The position numbers were made by a program, and so were the translations under genes. The notes below the pieces were generated by a model. The model saw nothing but the letters and a program-made list of their open reading frames with translations, was not told the DNA's origin and ran no database searches. Below, piece by piece: positions 58,601-61,181 of a DNA stretch of 64,000 nt. The stretch is from NCBI RefSeq assembly GCF_004798865.1, contig NW_025335268.1, forward strand, positions 109,942,606-110,006,605. The letters run 5' to 3'. Numbering within the stretch: the first letter of the stretch is position 1; each line of letters begins with the position of its first letter. The DNA is from Varanus komodoensis (lineage: Eukaryota; Chordata; Lepidosauria; Squamata; Varanidae).

Positions 58601-58848
58601 GTCCTGCCCAGCCGCGAGGGAAGGCGTTGTGCCCCGTGCCCCCAACTGGTGCAACAATTCAAACTGTAGCTCTTTTTTCATTACTTGTTGTGTTGGGACA
58701 GGAAAATGAGGTATACTCAAAATGAACCTCTAGGTTTGCACTAATGAATATTTTCTGTGTCCTTTCATGTGTCCTTTTTTAGAATAAAGAAATAGAAGAA
58801 CTGACAAAGATTTGTGATGAACTGATTGCCAAAATGGGGAAAAGCTAA
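2347..58848 (+). CDS. TACC2: TACC2, 3' part (17 exons, joined 1021 aa, N-terminus outside window)
   Basis: TACC proteins are centrosome and spindle adaptors. The C-terminal coiled coil binds the microtubule polymerase ch-TOG/XMAP215 and Aurora-A-linked complexes. Joining 2347-2495, 13339-14647, 20404-20439, 22157-22217, 23886-24093, 28959-29020, 29276-29391, 32179-32350, 32698-32838, 34813-34902, 42228-42374, 43438-43514, 46262-46305, 55632-55792, 56754-56860, 57564-57684 and 58783-58848 gives an uninterrupted frame with GT-AG junctions and matching phases throughout. From memory, the order and wording follow human TACC2 rather than TACC1 or TACC3: [18 protein letters not shown] at the start, then [67 protein letters not shown], and a C-terminus ELIAKMGKS. 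Residues about 750-1021 are the heptad-rich TACC domain. The first exon here begins inside a codon (phase 2), so upstream exons lie outside the window. The following Ly6 gene is on the same strand. Confidence 0.96.
2693..3130 (-). repeat. LINE 3' end, CR1/L2 group, minus strand
   Basis: Read on the minus strand, a coding-like block (agaaggccgttccatagg type, encoding the NAL-P end of the ORF2 protein) is followed by an A-rich non-coding tail ending in a conserved short motif near 2695-2745. Several diverged copies of the same tail occur in this window (4.66, 12.6, 15.85, 17.46 and 42.88 kb). The family name is inferred from layout. Confidence 0.55.
3160..3320 (-). repeat. CR1-type interspersed repeat fragment
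   Basis: The block agtggatcagaccgagcat, followed by atccagcattctgagcacaaa, resembles the one at 45.57-45.74 kb. It appears to be a tail piece of a CR1-like LINE or a SINE that shares that tail. It is heavily diverged. Confidence 0.4.
3860..4662 (+). repeat. LINE ORF2 3' part, CR1/L2 group, with (AAT)n tail
   Basis: On the plus strand, decayed coding sequence resembles the CR1/L2 ORF2 C-terminus (a cttgcactggctgcctgta block followed by a cttacatggcttgggacca block, as in LHWLPV...KALHGLG). It ends in A-rich sequence and an (AAT)n run of about 14 units at 4620-4661. Many frame breaks indicate an old copy. Confidence 0.55.
4663..4860 (-). repeat. LINE 3' tail, CR1/L2 group, minus strand
   Basis: A cttttgtatgccgtcacccc block, then gggacggcttacaacgtag and a long A-rich run: the same tail as at 17.46 kb. 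It abuts the (AAT)n run of an opposite-strand copy, so two LINE tails meet head to tail-end here. Confidence 0.5.
7105..7690 (-). mobile_element. L1 LINE fragment (ORF2 C-terminus), minus strand
   Basis: The minus strand encodes pieces typical of L1 ORF2 C-termini: [16 protein letters not shown], then [29 protein letters not shown] related copy lies at 29.56-29.98 kb. Only the last part of ORF2 remains, as in a 5'-truncated insertion. The AT-rich stretch below 7105 may be its 3' tail. Confidence 0.7.
8838..8903 (+). repeat. SINE or LINE tail remnant
   Basis: acgggatataaaattttgaa followed by (atga)/(ataa) units is the common 3' end of squamate SINEs and CR1/L2 tails. A similar remnant lies at 26150-26210. 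Confidence 0.4.
10679..12228 (-). mobile_element. BovB (RTE clade) LINE, 5'-truncated, minus strand
   Basis: The minus strand encodes reverse-transcriptase sequence typical of Bov[57 protein letters not shown] (YADD active site), [23 protein letters not shown]. The element is 1550 bp of a roughly 3.2-kb family. It lacks the 5' half (endonuclease), has a frame break near 11.8 kb, and carries a TGA where CGA-Arg is expected after WRLL. It ends in a TTG-type tail and is flanked by a perfect 14-bp duplication TTATGACATAAGGT (10665-10678 and 12229-12242). BovB is the classic horizontally spread LINE of squamates and ruminants. Confidence 0.95.
12594..13010 (-). repeat. LINE 3' end, CR1/L2 group, minus strand
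   Basis: A tttgtatgctgccccatagc block, an A-rich stretch, then gaattccaaatgtgaggtgt and gagaaggcccttttctt coding remnants. The layout matches 17.46-17.88 kb, but it is more diverged. Confidence 0.55.
13339..14647 (+). CDS. TACC2: TACC2 large central exon with SDP-type repeats
   Basis: This 1309-nt exon encodes residues 51-485 (acceptor ttcatag, donor AAGAC/gtaagt, entering after 1 base and leaving phase 2). It is low-complexity and rich in Ser, Pro and Lys. Recognisable TACC blocks, in order, are [11 protein letters not shown] and [20 protein letters not shown] (about 13391-13500), a phospho-rich [67 protein letters not shown], two acidic aromatic repeats [16 protein letters not shown] (about 14361-14408) and [16 protein letters not shown] (about 14463-14510), and a basic end ([13 protein letters not shown]) that could act as nuclear localisation signal. 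The blocks match my memory of TACC2. The linkers between them diverge, as expected for disordered sequence. Confidence 0.97.
15846..15940 (-). repeat. LINE 3' tail, CR1/L2 group, interrupted by a SINE
   Basis: A tttctatactgccctgcagc block, then ctctctgggcaatttacaac and an A-rich run. The A-rich run resumes after the Sauria SINE (16319 to about 16350), so the SINE inserted into this older tail. Confidence 0.55.
15951..16308 (-). mobile_element. Sauria-type SINE, apparently full length, minus strand
   Basis: Read on the minus strand, a tRNA-like head (gggatgtggtggtgcagtg, B-box-like gacagttcaaatctg) leads through the body (ccagctcctgccaacctta; aaatggagatgagcacca) to a tail ending aaacctttacc. 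It is 358 bp and flanked by a 10-bp duplication TTGTACAATA (15941-15950 and 16309-16318). The tail shares AGTCATGTCTGAC (15986-15998) with AGTCATGTCCGAC in the BovB tail (10697-10709), as expected of a SINE mobilised by BovB. Confidence 0.9.
16448..16662 (-). repeat. tRNA/MIR-like SINE, minus strand
   Basis: The reverse complement reads tcagtgtggtgtactgagtt, then ctgggttctgctccccacta, ctagtcacagactctcagc and caaatggttgttgtgagaat. This matches the SINE family seen at 18.37, 40.45 and 59.68 kb. Confidence 0.65.
16760..16874 (+). CDS. Candidate alternative TACC2 exon (cassette or early C-terminus)
   Basis: A strong acceptor (ttttgtttcctcctcag) precedes an open stretch in exactly the phase left by the large exon at 14647. 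It reads [20 protein letters not shown], then [18 protein letters not shown] and a stop at 16872-16874. Two weak donors, after 16832 (AAG/gttggc) and 16844 (CAG/gttaac), both leave phase 0. That is the same exit phase as the 22157-22217 exon, so splicing onto 23886 would stay in frame. If no donor is used, the product would end here without a TACC domain; an ATTAAA lies at 17038-17043. I do not recall this peptide from known TACC2 isoforms. It may be lineage-specific or a pseudo-exon. Confidence 0.35.
17455..17885 (-). mobile_element. LINE 3' end, CR1/L2 group, minus strand
   Basis: The minus strand encodes the ORF2 C-terminus ([20 protein letters not shown], then [11 protein letters not shown]) in a 99-codon open frame (17617-17916). 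It is followed by an A-rich 3' region and the tail ggggcggcttacaacatag / ttatgccgccccattcgcc. This is the best preserved of the LINE tails here and has retained CpG sites, so it is probably the youngest of its group in the window. Confidence 0.7.
18374..18608 (+). repeat. tRNA/MIR-like SINE
   Basis: The head is gagagccattgtggtgcagt with A-box-like and B-box-like (ggattctactcccc) blocks. A MIR-like core follows (ctcagcctaacctacttcac), then a tail gcagaatataaatccaatg with an (AAT)n end. Apparently full length (about 235 bp). Confidence 0.75.
19910..20020 (+). repeat. Old interspersed repeat (family unassigned)
   Basis: The text gctgatgaagtggaccatag, then cgaaagtttatgccataata and gttttgcagtaacagatt resembles a widespread amniote repeat end (gatgaagtg...cacgaaagctcatgc...) that I recognise but cannot name with certainty. 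Confidence 0.45.
20404..20439 (+). CDS. TACC2: TACC2 36-nt microexon ([12 protein letters not shown])
   Basis: The exon sits between ttgtcttag and gtaagt. It carries one base, eleven codons ([11 protein letters not shown]) and two bases, so it is 36 nt and can be skipped without changing frame. I recall the same twelve-residue insert between TPLKT and DTFRVKK in the long human TACC2 isoform, which supports it as a conserved cassette exon. When it is skipped, the junction reads KT-DTFRVKK. Confidence 0.9.
20440..22156. other. TACC2: TACC2 intron, 1.7 kb
   Basis: No transposon or gene is recognised. A short (GCT)n run lies at 21962-21975. The open frame of 149 codons at 21009-21458 has a composition typical of random T-rich intron. 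Confidence 0.6.
22157..22217 (+). CDS. TACC2: TACC2 exon ([16 protein letters not shown])
   Basis: The 61-nt exon has acceptor ttttttccag and donor CACAG/gtaggg. It encodes the basic, proline-directed segment [20 protein letters not shown], almost unchanged from the mammalian protein as I recall it. The SPLSD core is the kind of SP-rich motif found in TACC proteins. It enters in phase 2 and leaves in phase 0. Confidence 0.96.
22218..23885. other. TACC2: TACC2 intron, 1.7 kb
   Basis: It holds one SINE copy near its 5' end (22300-22482). In the rest I see nothing assignable. Confidence 0.6.
22300..22482 (-). repeat. tRNA/MIR-like SINE, minus strand
   Basis: The reverse complement gives a head tgttgtacagtggttaggac, gagatccgggttctagtcc, then ctctcagcctaacctgcc and a tail ending in the ggcggaatatacattcca motif. 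Same family as 16.45 kb. Confidence 0.65.
23886..24093 (+). CDS. TACC2: TACC2 exon (HATDEEKLA / [10 protein letters not shown])
   Basis: The exon is 208 nt, with acceptor tcctctcag and donor ACAGAAG/gtaata, phase 0 in and phase 1 out. It encodes residues 519-587, including [28 protein letters not shown] and [11 protein letters not shown]. These are among the best conserved TACC2 blocks outside the coiled coil. The reading frame stays open for 36 further codons into the intron, to a stop ending at 24203. Confidence 0.96.
25281..25340. repeat. Tandem duplication, 2 x 30 bp
   Basis: Two adjacent 30-base units begin acactacccatta and end aaactcccat. They differ at a single C/T position, which suggests a fairly recent local duplication. 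Confidence 0.9.
27955..28045 (+). repeat. tRNA/MIR-like SINE, head fragment
   Basis: gagagccagtgtgctgcagt, followed by aactgggatgtgggaggtc and actctactcagccatgga, matches the first third of the SINE at 18.37 kb. The remainder is missing or unrecognisable. Confidence 0.6.
28491..28684 (+). repeat. tRNA-derived SINE (second family)
   Basis: The head resembles a tRNA: gtctgtagctcagagcacat (A box) and ggtcccaagttcaatcttt (B box). A body tagggctaggaaagcatca follows, with a tail ctgactctgtacaagacagc. The layout fits the abundant squamate SINE that begins GGGCTGTAGCTCAG. It is diverged and apparently near full length. Confidence 0.7.
28959..29020 (+). CDS. TACC2: TACC2 exon ([14 protein letters not shown])
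   Basis: The 62-nt exon has acceptor ttacag and donor CCT/gtaagt. It encodes [20 protein letters not shown]. It completes the split Glu codon of the previous exon and leaves phase 0. The intron after it is only 255 nt, the shortest between TACC2 exons in this window. Confidence 0.96.
29276..29391 (+). CDS. TACC2: TACC2 exon with Aurora/clathrin-type motif (KQSLYLMFD)
   Basis: The exon is 116 nt, phase 0 in and phase 2 out, with donor CTGG/gtactg. It encodes residues 609-646. The motif KQSLYLMFD matches the TACC3 region in which Aurora-A phosphorylates a serine (S558 in human TACC3) to create a clathrin-binding site. Here the serine codon is 29303-29305. The acceptor is a NAGNAG (aacagcag), so the first Gln (29276-29278) may be included or skipped. 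Confidence 0.95.
29560..29980 (-). mobile_element. L1 LINE fragment (ORF2 C-terminus), minus strand
   Basis: The minus strand encodes [20 protein letters not shown], preceded by remnants that resemble [15 protein letters not shown]. It aligns by eye with the L1 piece at 7.1-7.7 kb, so both belong to the same or sister L1 families. Frame breaks and the missing 5' part show it is dead. Confidence 0.65.
30100..32056 (+). mobile_element. DIRS-like retroelement fossil, broken and shortened
   Basis: Inverted terminal repeats bracket the stretch: ttatgggcttgtgtgcctgt near 30157-30176 pairs with acaggcacataagcccatat near 31977-31996, and an inner pair lies at about 31705-31740 and 32020-32055. The interior is GC-richer than the surrounding intron. 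It encodes a gag-like Cys/His segment near 30.6 kb and, near 31.5 kb, a piece resembling the end of a DIRS tyrosine recombinase. At about 2 kb it is well under the usual family length and has several breaks, so it is a fossil of middle age. The family call rests on terminal repeats and layout. Confidence 0.55.
32179..32350 (+). CDS. TACC2: TACC2 exon (SSLEETET linker)
   Basis: The 172-nt exon has acceptor ttacctcag and donor GACATA/gtaagc. It encodes residues 648-704, a poorly conserved Ser/Ala/Gln-rich linker that begins SSLEETETQ and ends [17 protein letters not shown]. Its place matches the human SSFEETEALVN to SEAIEI segment. It lies directly downstream of the DIRS-like fossil but is itself intact. 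Confidence 0.94.
32351..32697. other. TACC2: Short TACC2 intron
   Basis: 347 nt with no repeat or conserved element recognised. Confidence 0.7.
32698..32838 (+). CDS. TACC2: TACC2 exon (SADALLSR / [12 protein letters not shown])
   Basis: The 141-nt exon is phase 0 at both ends (acceptor tctttag, donor CTTCAG/gtttgt). It encodes residues 705-751, including [14 protein letters not shown] and [18 protein letters not shown], just upstream of the TACC domain. The donor gtttgt is weaker than the others in this gene. Confidence 0.96.
33705..33795. mobile_element. Fold-back MITE-like element (family A)
   Basis: The ends are inverted: tgtaatcctatgcatagtta at the left and ctttcataggattatattac at the right. 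The core carries acttgggagtaaatcctat and tagaacttacttctgacta, also partly palindromic. This short palindromic repeat (aatcctatgcatg...gcatagga type) is very common in squamates. It has no coding capacity. Confidence 0.6.
34503..34622. mobile_element. Fold-back MITE-like element (family B)
   Basis: The left end (ggatccaggcttagttatgc, ttagagtagac) is the near reverse complement of the right end (gtctactctaaacatgacc, gtggacccaacc). A related copy lies at 58044-58143. Confidence 0.6.
34813..34902 (+). CDS. TACC2: TACC2 exon ([18 protein letters not shown]), start of TACC domain
   Basis: The 90-nt symmetric exon (phase 0/0; acceptor ctgacag, donor ACTGAG/gtatct) encodes residues 752-781. [19 protein letters not shown] is the conserved helix at the N-terminal edge of the TACC domain. 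The Ser-rich second half ([11 protein letters not shown]) differs from the mammalian sequence I recall. Because it is symmetric, it could be skipped in frame. Confidence 0.95.
35499..35591. mobile_element. Fold-back MITE-like element (family C)
   Basis: ctctccaggtattgttacac and caacatttggagggctatag are inverted ends. The core carries ctggctggggctaatgggaa. The same palindromic family occurs at 57.15, 60.17 and 63.33 kb. Confidence 0.6.
40454..40692 (+). repeat. tRNA/MIR-like SINE
   Basis: The head gaggcagtgtggtataatgg leads to acctgggttctagttcctg (B box), gggccattcacagacactc, and a tail ggcaggatataaataataat. Apparently full length; same family as 18.37 kb. Confidence 0.75.
42228..42374 (+). 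CDS. TACC2: TACC2 exon ([12 protein letters not shown] / [11 protein letters not shown])
   Basis: The 147-nt symmetric exon (acceptor tgaacag, donor GAAGAG/gtaatt) encodes residues 782-830. [17 protein letters not shown] is followed by [19 protein letters not shown], where the long coiled coil begins. The preceding intron (7.3 kb) is one of the longest in this part of the gene. Confidence 0.95.
42375..43437. other. TACC2: TACC2 intron, 1.1 kb
   Basis: It holds a short LINE tail piece at 42876-42930. The rest is unassigned. Confidence 0.6.
42876..42930 (-). repeat. LINE 3' tail end (CR1/L2 group), short
   Basis: A (TTTA)n-like run followed by acatttctatgccgccccttg, identical in layout to the tail at 17.46 kb. 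Only the terminal 50 or so bases remain. Confidence 0.55.
43438..43514 (+). CDS. TACC2: TACC2 coiled-coil exon ([19 protein letters not shown])
   Basis: The 77-nt exon (acceptor ctaacag, donor ATGAG/gtgtgt) encodes residues 831-855. The highly charged helix [20 protein letters not shown] lies within the TACC coiled coil. It leaves phase 2. Confidence 0.96.
43732..44184 (+). other. Unexplained 150-codon open frame in intron
   Basis: The frame is open for 150 codons and opens with TTG rather than ATG. It includes charged, gene-like text ([18 protein letters not shown], then [19 protein letters not shown]). I recognise no domain. No strong acceptor/donor pair fits the TACC2 phase. It may be a remnant of an unrecognised transposon. 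Function unknown. Confidence 0.25.
45556..46085 (-). mobile_element. CR1-type LINE, ORF2 3' part, minus strand
   Basis: The minus strand encodes [20 protein letters not shown], then [14 protein letters not shown] and [13 protein letters not shown], the usual C-terminal region of CR1/L3 ORF2 proteins (VQRRATKMI...LFSLEKRRLRGD). The tail side (45.56-45.74 kb) matches the piece at 3.16 kb. The copy is 5'-truncated and diverged. A plus-strand relative lies at 54.6 kb. Confidence 0.75.
46262..46305 (+). CDS. TACC2: TACC2 coiled-coil exon ([14 protein letters not shown])
   Basis: The small 44-nt exon (acceptor tttatag, donor GATAG/gtaagt) encodes [14 protein letters not shown]. It differs from the human segment I recall ([14 protein letters not shown]) at one position. 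It sits about 180 bp downstream of a CR1-type LINE fragment. Confidence 0.96.
47847..47889. repeat. (GGAT)n microsatellite
   Basis: About ten near-perfect GGAT units with one interruption (gggt). Likely polymorphic. Confidence 0.95.
48631..48720. mobile_element. Fold-back MITE-like element (family A)
   Basis: agtgcaatcctgtgcatgca at the left and tatgtacataagattgcact at the right are near-perfect inverted ends. Same type as 33705-33795. Confidence 0.65.
52240..52310. repeat. Half copy of fold-back family A
   Basis: agtcctgttcagtttagtgg followed by acttacttccaggtaaacc resembles the core of family A (acttgggagtaaatcctat / acttacttctgac). No outer inverted ends are visible. Confidence 0.4.
52795..53297. 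mobile_element. pogo/Tigger-like non-autonomous DNA transposon
   Basis: The left end is CAGTGGTACCTTGGCTCACG; the right end, on the other strand, is CAGTGGTACCTTGGCTCATG. The 503-bp element is flanked by TA on both sides (52793-52794 and 53298-53299), as expected for the Tc1/mariner-pogo superfamily. No transposase coding remains. The interior (52920-53160) is occupied by a CpG-rich minisatellite. Confidence 0.85.
52965..53165. repeat. CpG-rich minisatellite, ~35-bp unit, inside the MITE
   Basis: About five diverged tandem units of roughly 35 bp, each with a cgatcatgcccatctcccc-like core followed by a cacgagtgtgccca-like half. It is much richer in G+C than the flanking intron. Confidence 0.8.
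54009..54524 (-). other. Unexplained 171-codon open frame, minus strand
   Basis: An open frame beginning [20 protein letters not shown] runs 171 codons. That is long for this AT-rich intron. No domain, signal peptide or known transposon protein is recognised. A 2 x 42-bp duplication begins inside its 5' end and continues beyond it. It is most likely a remnant of an unrecognised repeat or chance. Confidence 0.25.
54503..54586. repeat. Tandem duplication, 2 x 42 bp
   Basis: Two adjacent units begin tttggacagcacaactca and share ggctaatta and ctcaatg. They differ at several positions. Confidence 0.85.
54610..54985 (+). mobile_element. CR1-type LINE 3' end, plus strand
   Basis: Decayed coding text matches the CR1/L3 ORF2 end and tail: a gaggtatatagaattatgca block, gttatccaatgggatactt, aactagggaatttgccatg, and ggggattagattgattcac. 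It is related to the minus-strand copy at 45.6 kb but covers the more 3' portion. Confidence 0.6.
55632..55792 (+). CDS. TACC2: TACC2 coiled-coil exon ([20 protein letters not shown])
   Basis: The 161-nt exon (acceptor ctcccacag, donor AGGAAG/gtaaga) encodes residues 872-924. It carries the most invariant TACC signature: [20 protein letters not shown] followed by [12 protein letters not shown]. Phase 1 in, phase 0 out. Confidence 0.98.
55793..56753. other. TACC2: TACC2 intron, 1.0 kb, with a hairpin
   Basis: Mostly unassigned. A perfect 13-bp inverted repeat is listed separately. The stretch 56030-56360 is richer in G+C and may be part of an unrecognised repeat. Confidence 0.55.
56076..56111. 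repeat. Perfect 13-bp inverted repeat, 10-nt loop
   Basis: GGCTTGACCTGGT (56076-56088) and ACCAGGTCAAGCC (56099-56111) are exact reverse complements. They could form a stable hairpin in RNA or mark the centre of a palindromic repeat. Confidence 0.9.
56754..56860 (+). CDS. TACC2: TACC2 coiled-coil exon ([15 protein letters not shown])
   Basis: The 107-nt exon has acceptor cccttaag, with AAG rather than CAG or TAG, and donor GACAG/gtattt. It encodes [20 protein letters not shown] and then [14 protein letters not shown], residues 925-959 of the TACC domain. Confidence 0.97.
56861..57563. other. TACC2: TACC2 intron, 0.7 kb
   Basis: It carries a fold-back element of family C (57148-57256). The rest is unassigned. 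Confidence 0.6.
57148..57256. mobile_element. Fold-back MITE-like element (family C)
   Basis: The left end tccggatgttcttggattgc and the right end tgcagtaacatctggagag are inverted. The core (cagcatagccaatgatgag) is shared with the copy at 63.33 kb. Confidence 0.65.
57564..57684 (+). CDS. TACC2: TACC2 coiled-coil exon ([18 protein letters not shown])
   Basis: The 121-nt exon (acceptor tctatag, donor CAAAAG/gtatct) encodes residues 961-1000: [19 protein letters not shown], then [19 protein letters not shown]. Phase 2 in, phase 0 out. Confidence 0.97.
58044..58143. mobile_element. Fold-back MITE-like element (family B)
   Basis: gggttgaatccagacttagc and taactaagttgggatccaac are inverted ends. 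The core includes agtccattgatttcaagtc. Related to 34503-34622. Confidence 0.6.
58440..58690 (+). mobile_element. Fragment resembling the DIRS-like terminal region
   Basis: gtctctgtgcatcacgtgta followed by tgggccctgtac resembles the left terminal region of the fossil at 30.1 kb (gcgctctatacatcacgctt, atgggcttgtgtgcc). No further internal part is seen, so it is a short fossil piece. Confidence 0.4.
58783..58848 (+). CDS. TACC2: TACC2 last coding exon and stop
   Basis: After acceptor tccttttttag the exon encodes [20 protein letters not shown] and S, followed by TAA at 58846-58848. This is the expected TACC2 C-terminus and confirms that the coiled coil is complete. Confidence 0.98.
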   Translation, partial: NKEIEELTKICDELIAKMGKS

Positions 58849-59345
58849 CTTTTAACCAAAATCTTGGATTTCAACCTTGAGTGCAATATGACCATTGGCA
58901 CACTGGTGTCCACACATAGGTGTGAACAGGATCTATTTTCACTTTTTTGTATGCACTACTGTCTTTTTTCTTTCTTGATAATGTTAATTTGATTGTATGC
59001 AGTACTAAGAAGACTATCAGAATTCCTTGCTATTGTTTGCAATTTTTTTCCTAGTATAATTCATAGCAAGTTGATATCAAAAGTTCCTGTATCAGGGAGA
59101 TTTGTCAAGTTCTTTAATAAATTACAGTTGCTCATCCTAGCCTTCCCTTTGTACATGAGTTCCCATGTTGGATGTCTTTTTTGGTTTTAATATAAATGTG
59201 TATTACTTGCATGGGGACTCTTGCCTTAAGGAGTGTAAATTTGATCTGCATTTGCTGATTTGTAAAATAAAATTAAAACTTGAAAAATCCATGTGCCTGC
59301 CTCTCCAATTATTTATTGTAAATAAAAGATCCCTTCCTACCTGGA
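58849..59345 (+). other. TACC2: TACC2 3' UTR with poly(A) signals
   Basis: This AT-rich, non-repetitive stretch follows the stop. AATAAA hexamers lie at 59266-59271 and 59321-59326, either of which could place the mRNA end near 59290-59345. The exact cleavage site cannot be read from sequence alone. Confidence 0.7.
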
Positions 59346-59679
59346 AAAACTACTGCTTCAGTTTAGTGCATGATTCAGGATCTCTGTTGGAGTGGTACTA
59401 CCCATTTAAGGTCAGATATGTATCGTCAAAGCCCTTCATAACTTCAAGAGAGAGATTTTGTTCCACAAAGCAGCAGCAGAAATTTTTGGCCATGAAGCAA
59501 CCTGTGTATAGCTATCCCTGCATCTTCTGTGCTCACTGACATCACTACTAGAGATGGCCTTGTCTTACCAGTTATTTGCCTTTTAGAGTTCTGTAGGGGC
59601 ATTTTCACAAGCAACTTCAAAATTGTGTCATTTATAATTTAGGTATCACCACTACTCCATTTCACTCTAATCCAGTGAA

Positions 59680-59882
59680 TGTCAGTGTGGTGTAGTAGTT
59701 AAGCGTGTGGATTCTAATCCCTATCCAGCCATGGAGCCAGCTGTGTGACTTTGGGCCAGTCACAGGCTCTTAGCCCAAACTACCTTGCAGGGTTGTGGGG
59801 ATAAGGTCAAGAGCAGCAGGAAGTAAGCCACTCTTGAGTTCTTTGAAAAGAAAAAGGGTGGGATTATAAATCAAATAATCCC
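59680..59882 (+). repeat. tRNA/MIR-like SINE
   Basis: gtcagtgtggtgtagtagtt, then ggattctaatccctatcca, tttgggccagtcacaggctc, gcagggttgtggggataag, and a tail gggtgggattataaatcaa. Same family as 18.37 and 40.45 kb, with a short deletion in the head. Confidence 0.75.
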
Positions 59883-60165
59883 CTGATGCCACGTGTGAGG
59901 CTGCTGTTGCTGTAAAGTCACCATACTCTTCTGCAGCTTCTGTGGGTAATTATTTGGGTGTGAGCTTCATAAATGTGTAGGCTTTGGAACCCGAGCATTT
60001 CATGTTCAAGTCCAAAGCATTTGCTACTGCACAAGAGCTCCCTTTCTCAAAGCACTGCTAGAGAACAAGTAGATGACTGGTTTTGATAATTGGGAAAGAC
60101 TGCTCCAGTCCTCATAATCCATGTAGTTAAATCGTTAATGCCCCACACAGTTTATAGGAAGTGTG

Positions 60166-60260
60166 AGCCCTCCAGGTTTTATTGGATTGCAACCCCCATC
60201 AGCCCTAGTCCACACAACCAATGGTAAAATGATGGAGTTTGCAGTCCAACATCACCTATT
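60166..60260. mobile_element. Fold-back MITE-like element (family C)
   Basis: gccctccaggttttattgga and tttgcagtccaacatcacc are inverted ends around a core cccatcagccctagtccac. Confidence 0.55.
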
Positions 60261-61129
60261 CAGCTTACATGGACCACATCCCCTGTCCATAATGGACAGA
60301 GGACTTCGTTGCTTTGTAGTGCTTCCACCTACCCTTTTGCACTCAACAGGATGCCTCAAAGGGCATCCTGTGTAATAGTCTTCCTCTTTAATCACTGTGT
60401 TCTTGTTGTAAATGTGTGCTATGTCTAGCTTGGATATTTTAAGCAGTTTTAAATAATGTGTTTTGAATGTCTTGGTTTTAACCAAATTTTTATTTTAAAA
60501 GTTGGTTGCTGTGGTAGCAATAGAAAATTATTAGGCTGCCCATTCCTACTAATTTTAGAAAGCAAAGAGGTAAACTTAAAACTTAAATTCTTCATGAGAG
60601 AAATAATACAGAAAGTAGACACTGAACTCTTATTTGAAAGAAAACAGTCGCGTACTCACTGACTGTTAAAATTTGGAGTAGTTTTCTTCACCATGGAGGT
60701 CTTTGACAAGGGCAAAATAGATAAACTAGCAACAACTAATTTATCTGACTGAATGAATGTGGAAATAAGGTTTGAGGACTTAGAACCTTGTAGGATTAAG
60801 GCCTCTCTTAATCTGAAATATTTAGAGGCTGTTTACAGTCCCATAAATTGCCATTTGGTGCCAAATAGTTTCTATTCATTGATGTTTTATATCTTAAAAA
60901 TAATCACATTTTTATCTAGATTATTATTAGAAGTATTTCTTGAGAATTCTGTAGAATTGGAGAGGTACATCTGGCTCAAAGGATAGCCAGAAAAAAACTA
61001 GATAAGTAGCATTCTACACATCTCCTTAGCCTCCACATCATCCTCTATAGAGGATTAGCTATGCTGAATAAGCATTAGGCTTTAATGACAAACAGTTGCT
61101 TTGTCTAATGATACATTTCTTGGCTCTCC

Positions 61130-61181
61130 ATGATGAAGCCATTCACCTGCTTGGTCTTCAGCCTTCTTTTCACCATCCAAA
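61130..61181 (+). CDS. Ly6 gene exon 1 (signal peptide)
   Basis: Two in-frame ATG codons lie in tandem (61130 and 61133). They are followed by KPFTCLVFSLLFTIQ and a consensus donor A/gtaagt, leaving phase 1. The peptide has a basic start and a hydrophobic core, as in a signal peptide, with cleavage likely near the exon junction. A non-coding 5' exon may lie further upstream. Confidence 0.82.

Larger units (their letters stand above)
57685..58782. other. TACC2: Last TACC2 intron, 1.1 kb
   Basis: It holds a family B fold-back element (58044) and a DIRS-type terminal fragment (58440). An (AT)-rich run lies at 58146-58175. Confidence 0.6.
59346..61129. other. Intergenic region TACC2-Ly6
   Basis: It holds a SINE (59680) and a fold-back element (60166). 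Promoter elements of the Ly6 gene should lie near its 3' end, but I see no convincing TATA box or CpG island. Confidence 0.5.

Noticed and set aside
2347-58848. TACC1 or TACC3 as the identity of the main gene
   Set aside because: The [12 protein letters not shown] microexon, [10 protein letters not shown] block, SSDSEEAF start and MGKS end fit my recollection of TACC2. The TACC3 sequence differs strongly outside the coiled coil.
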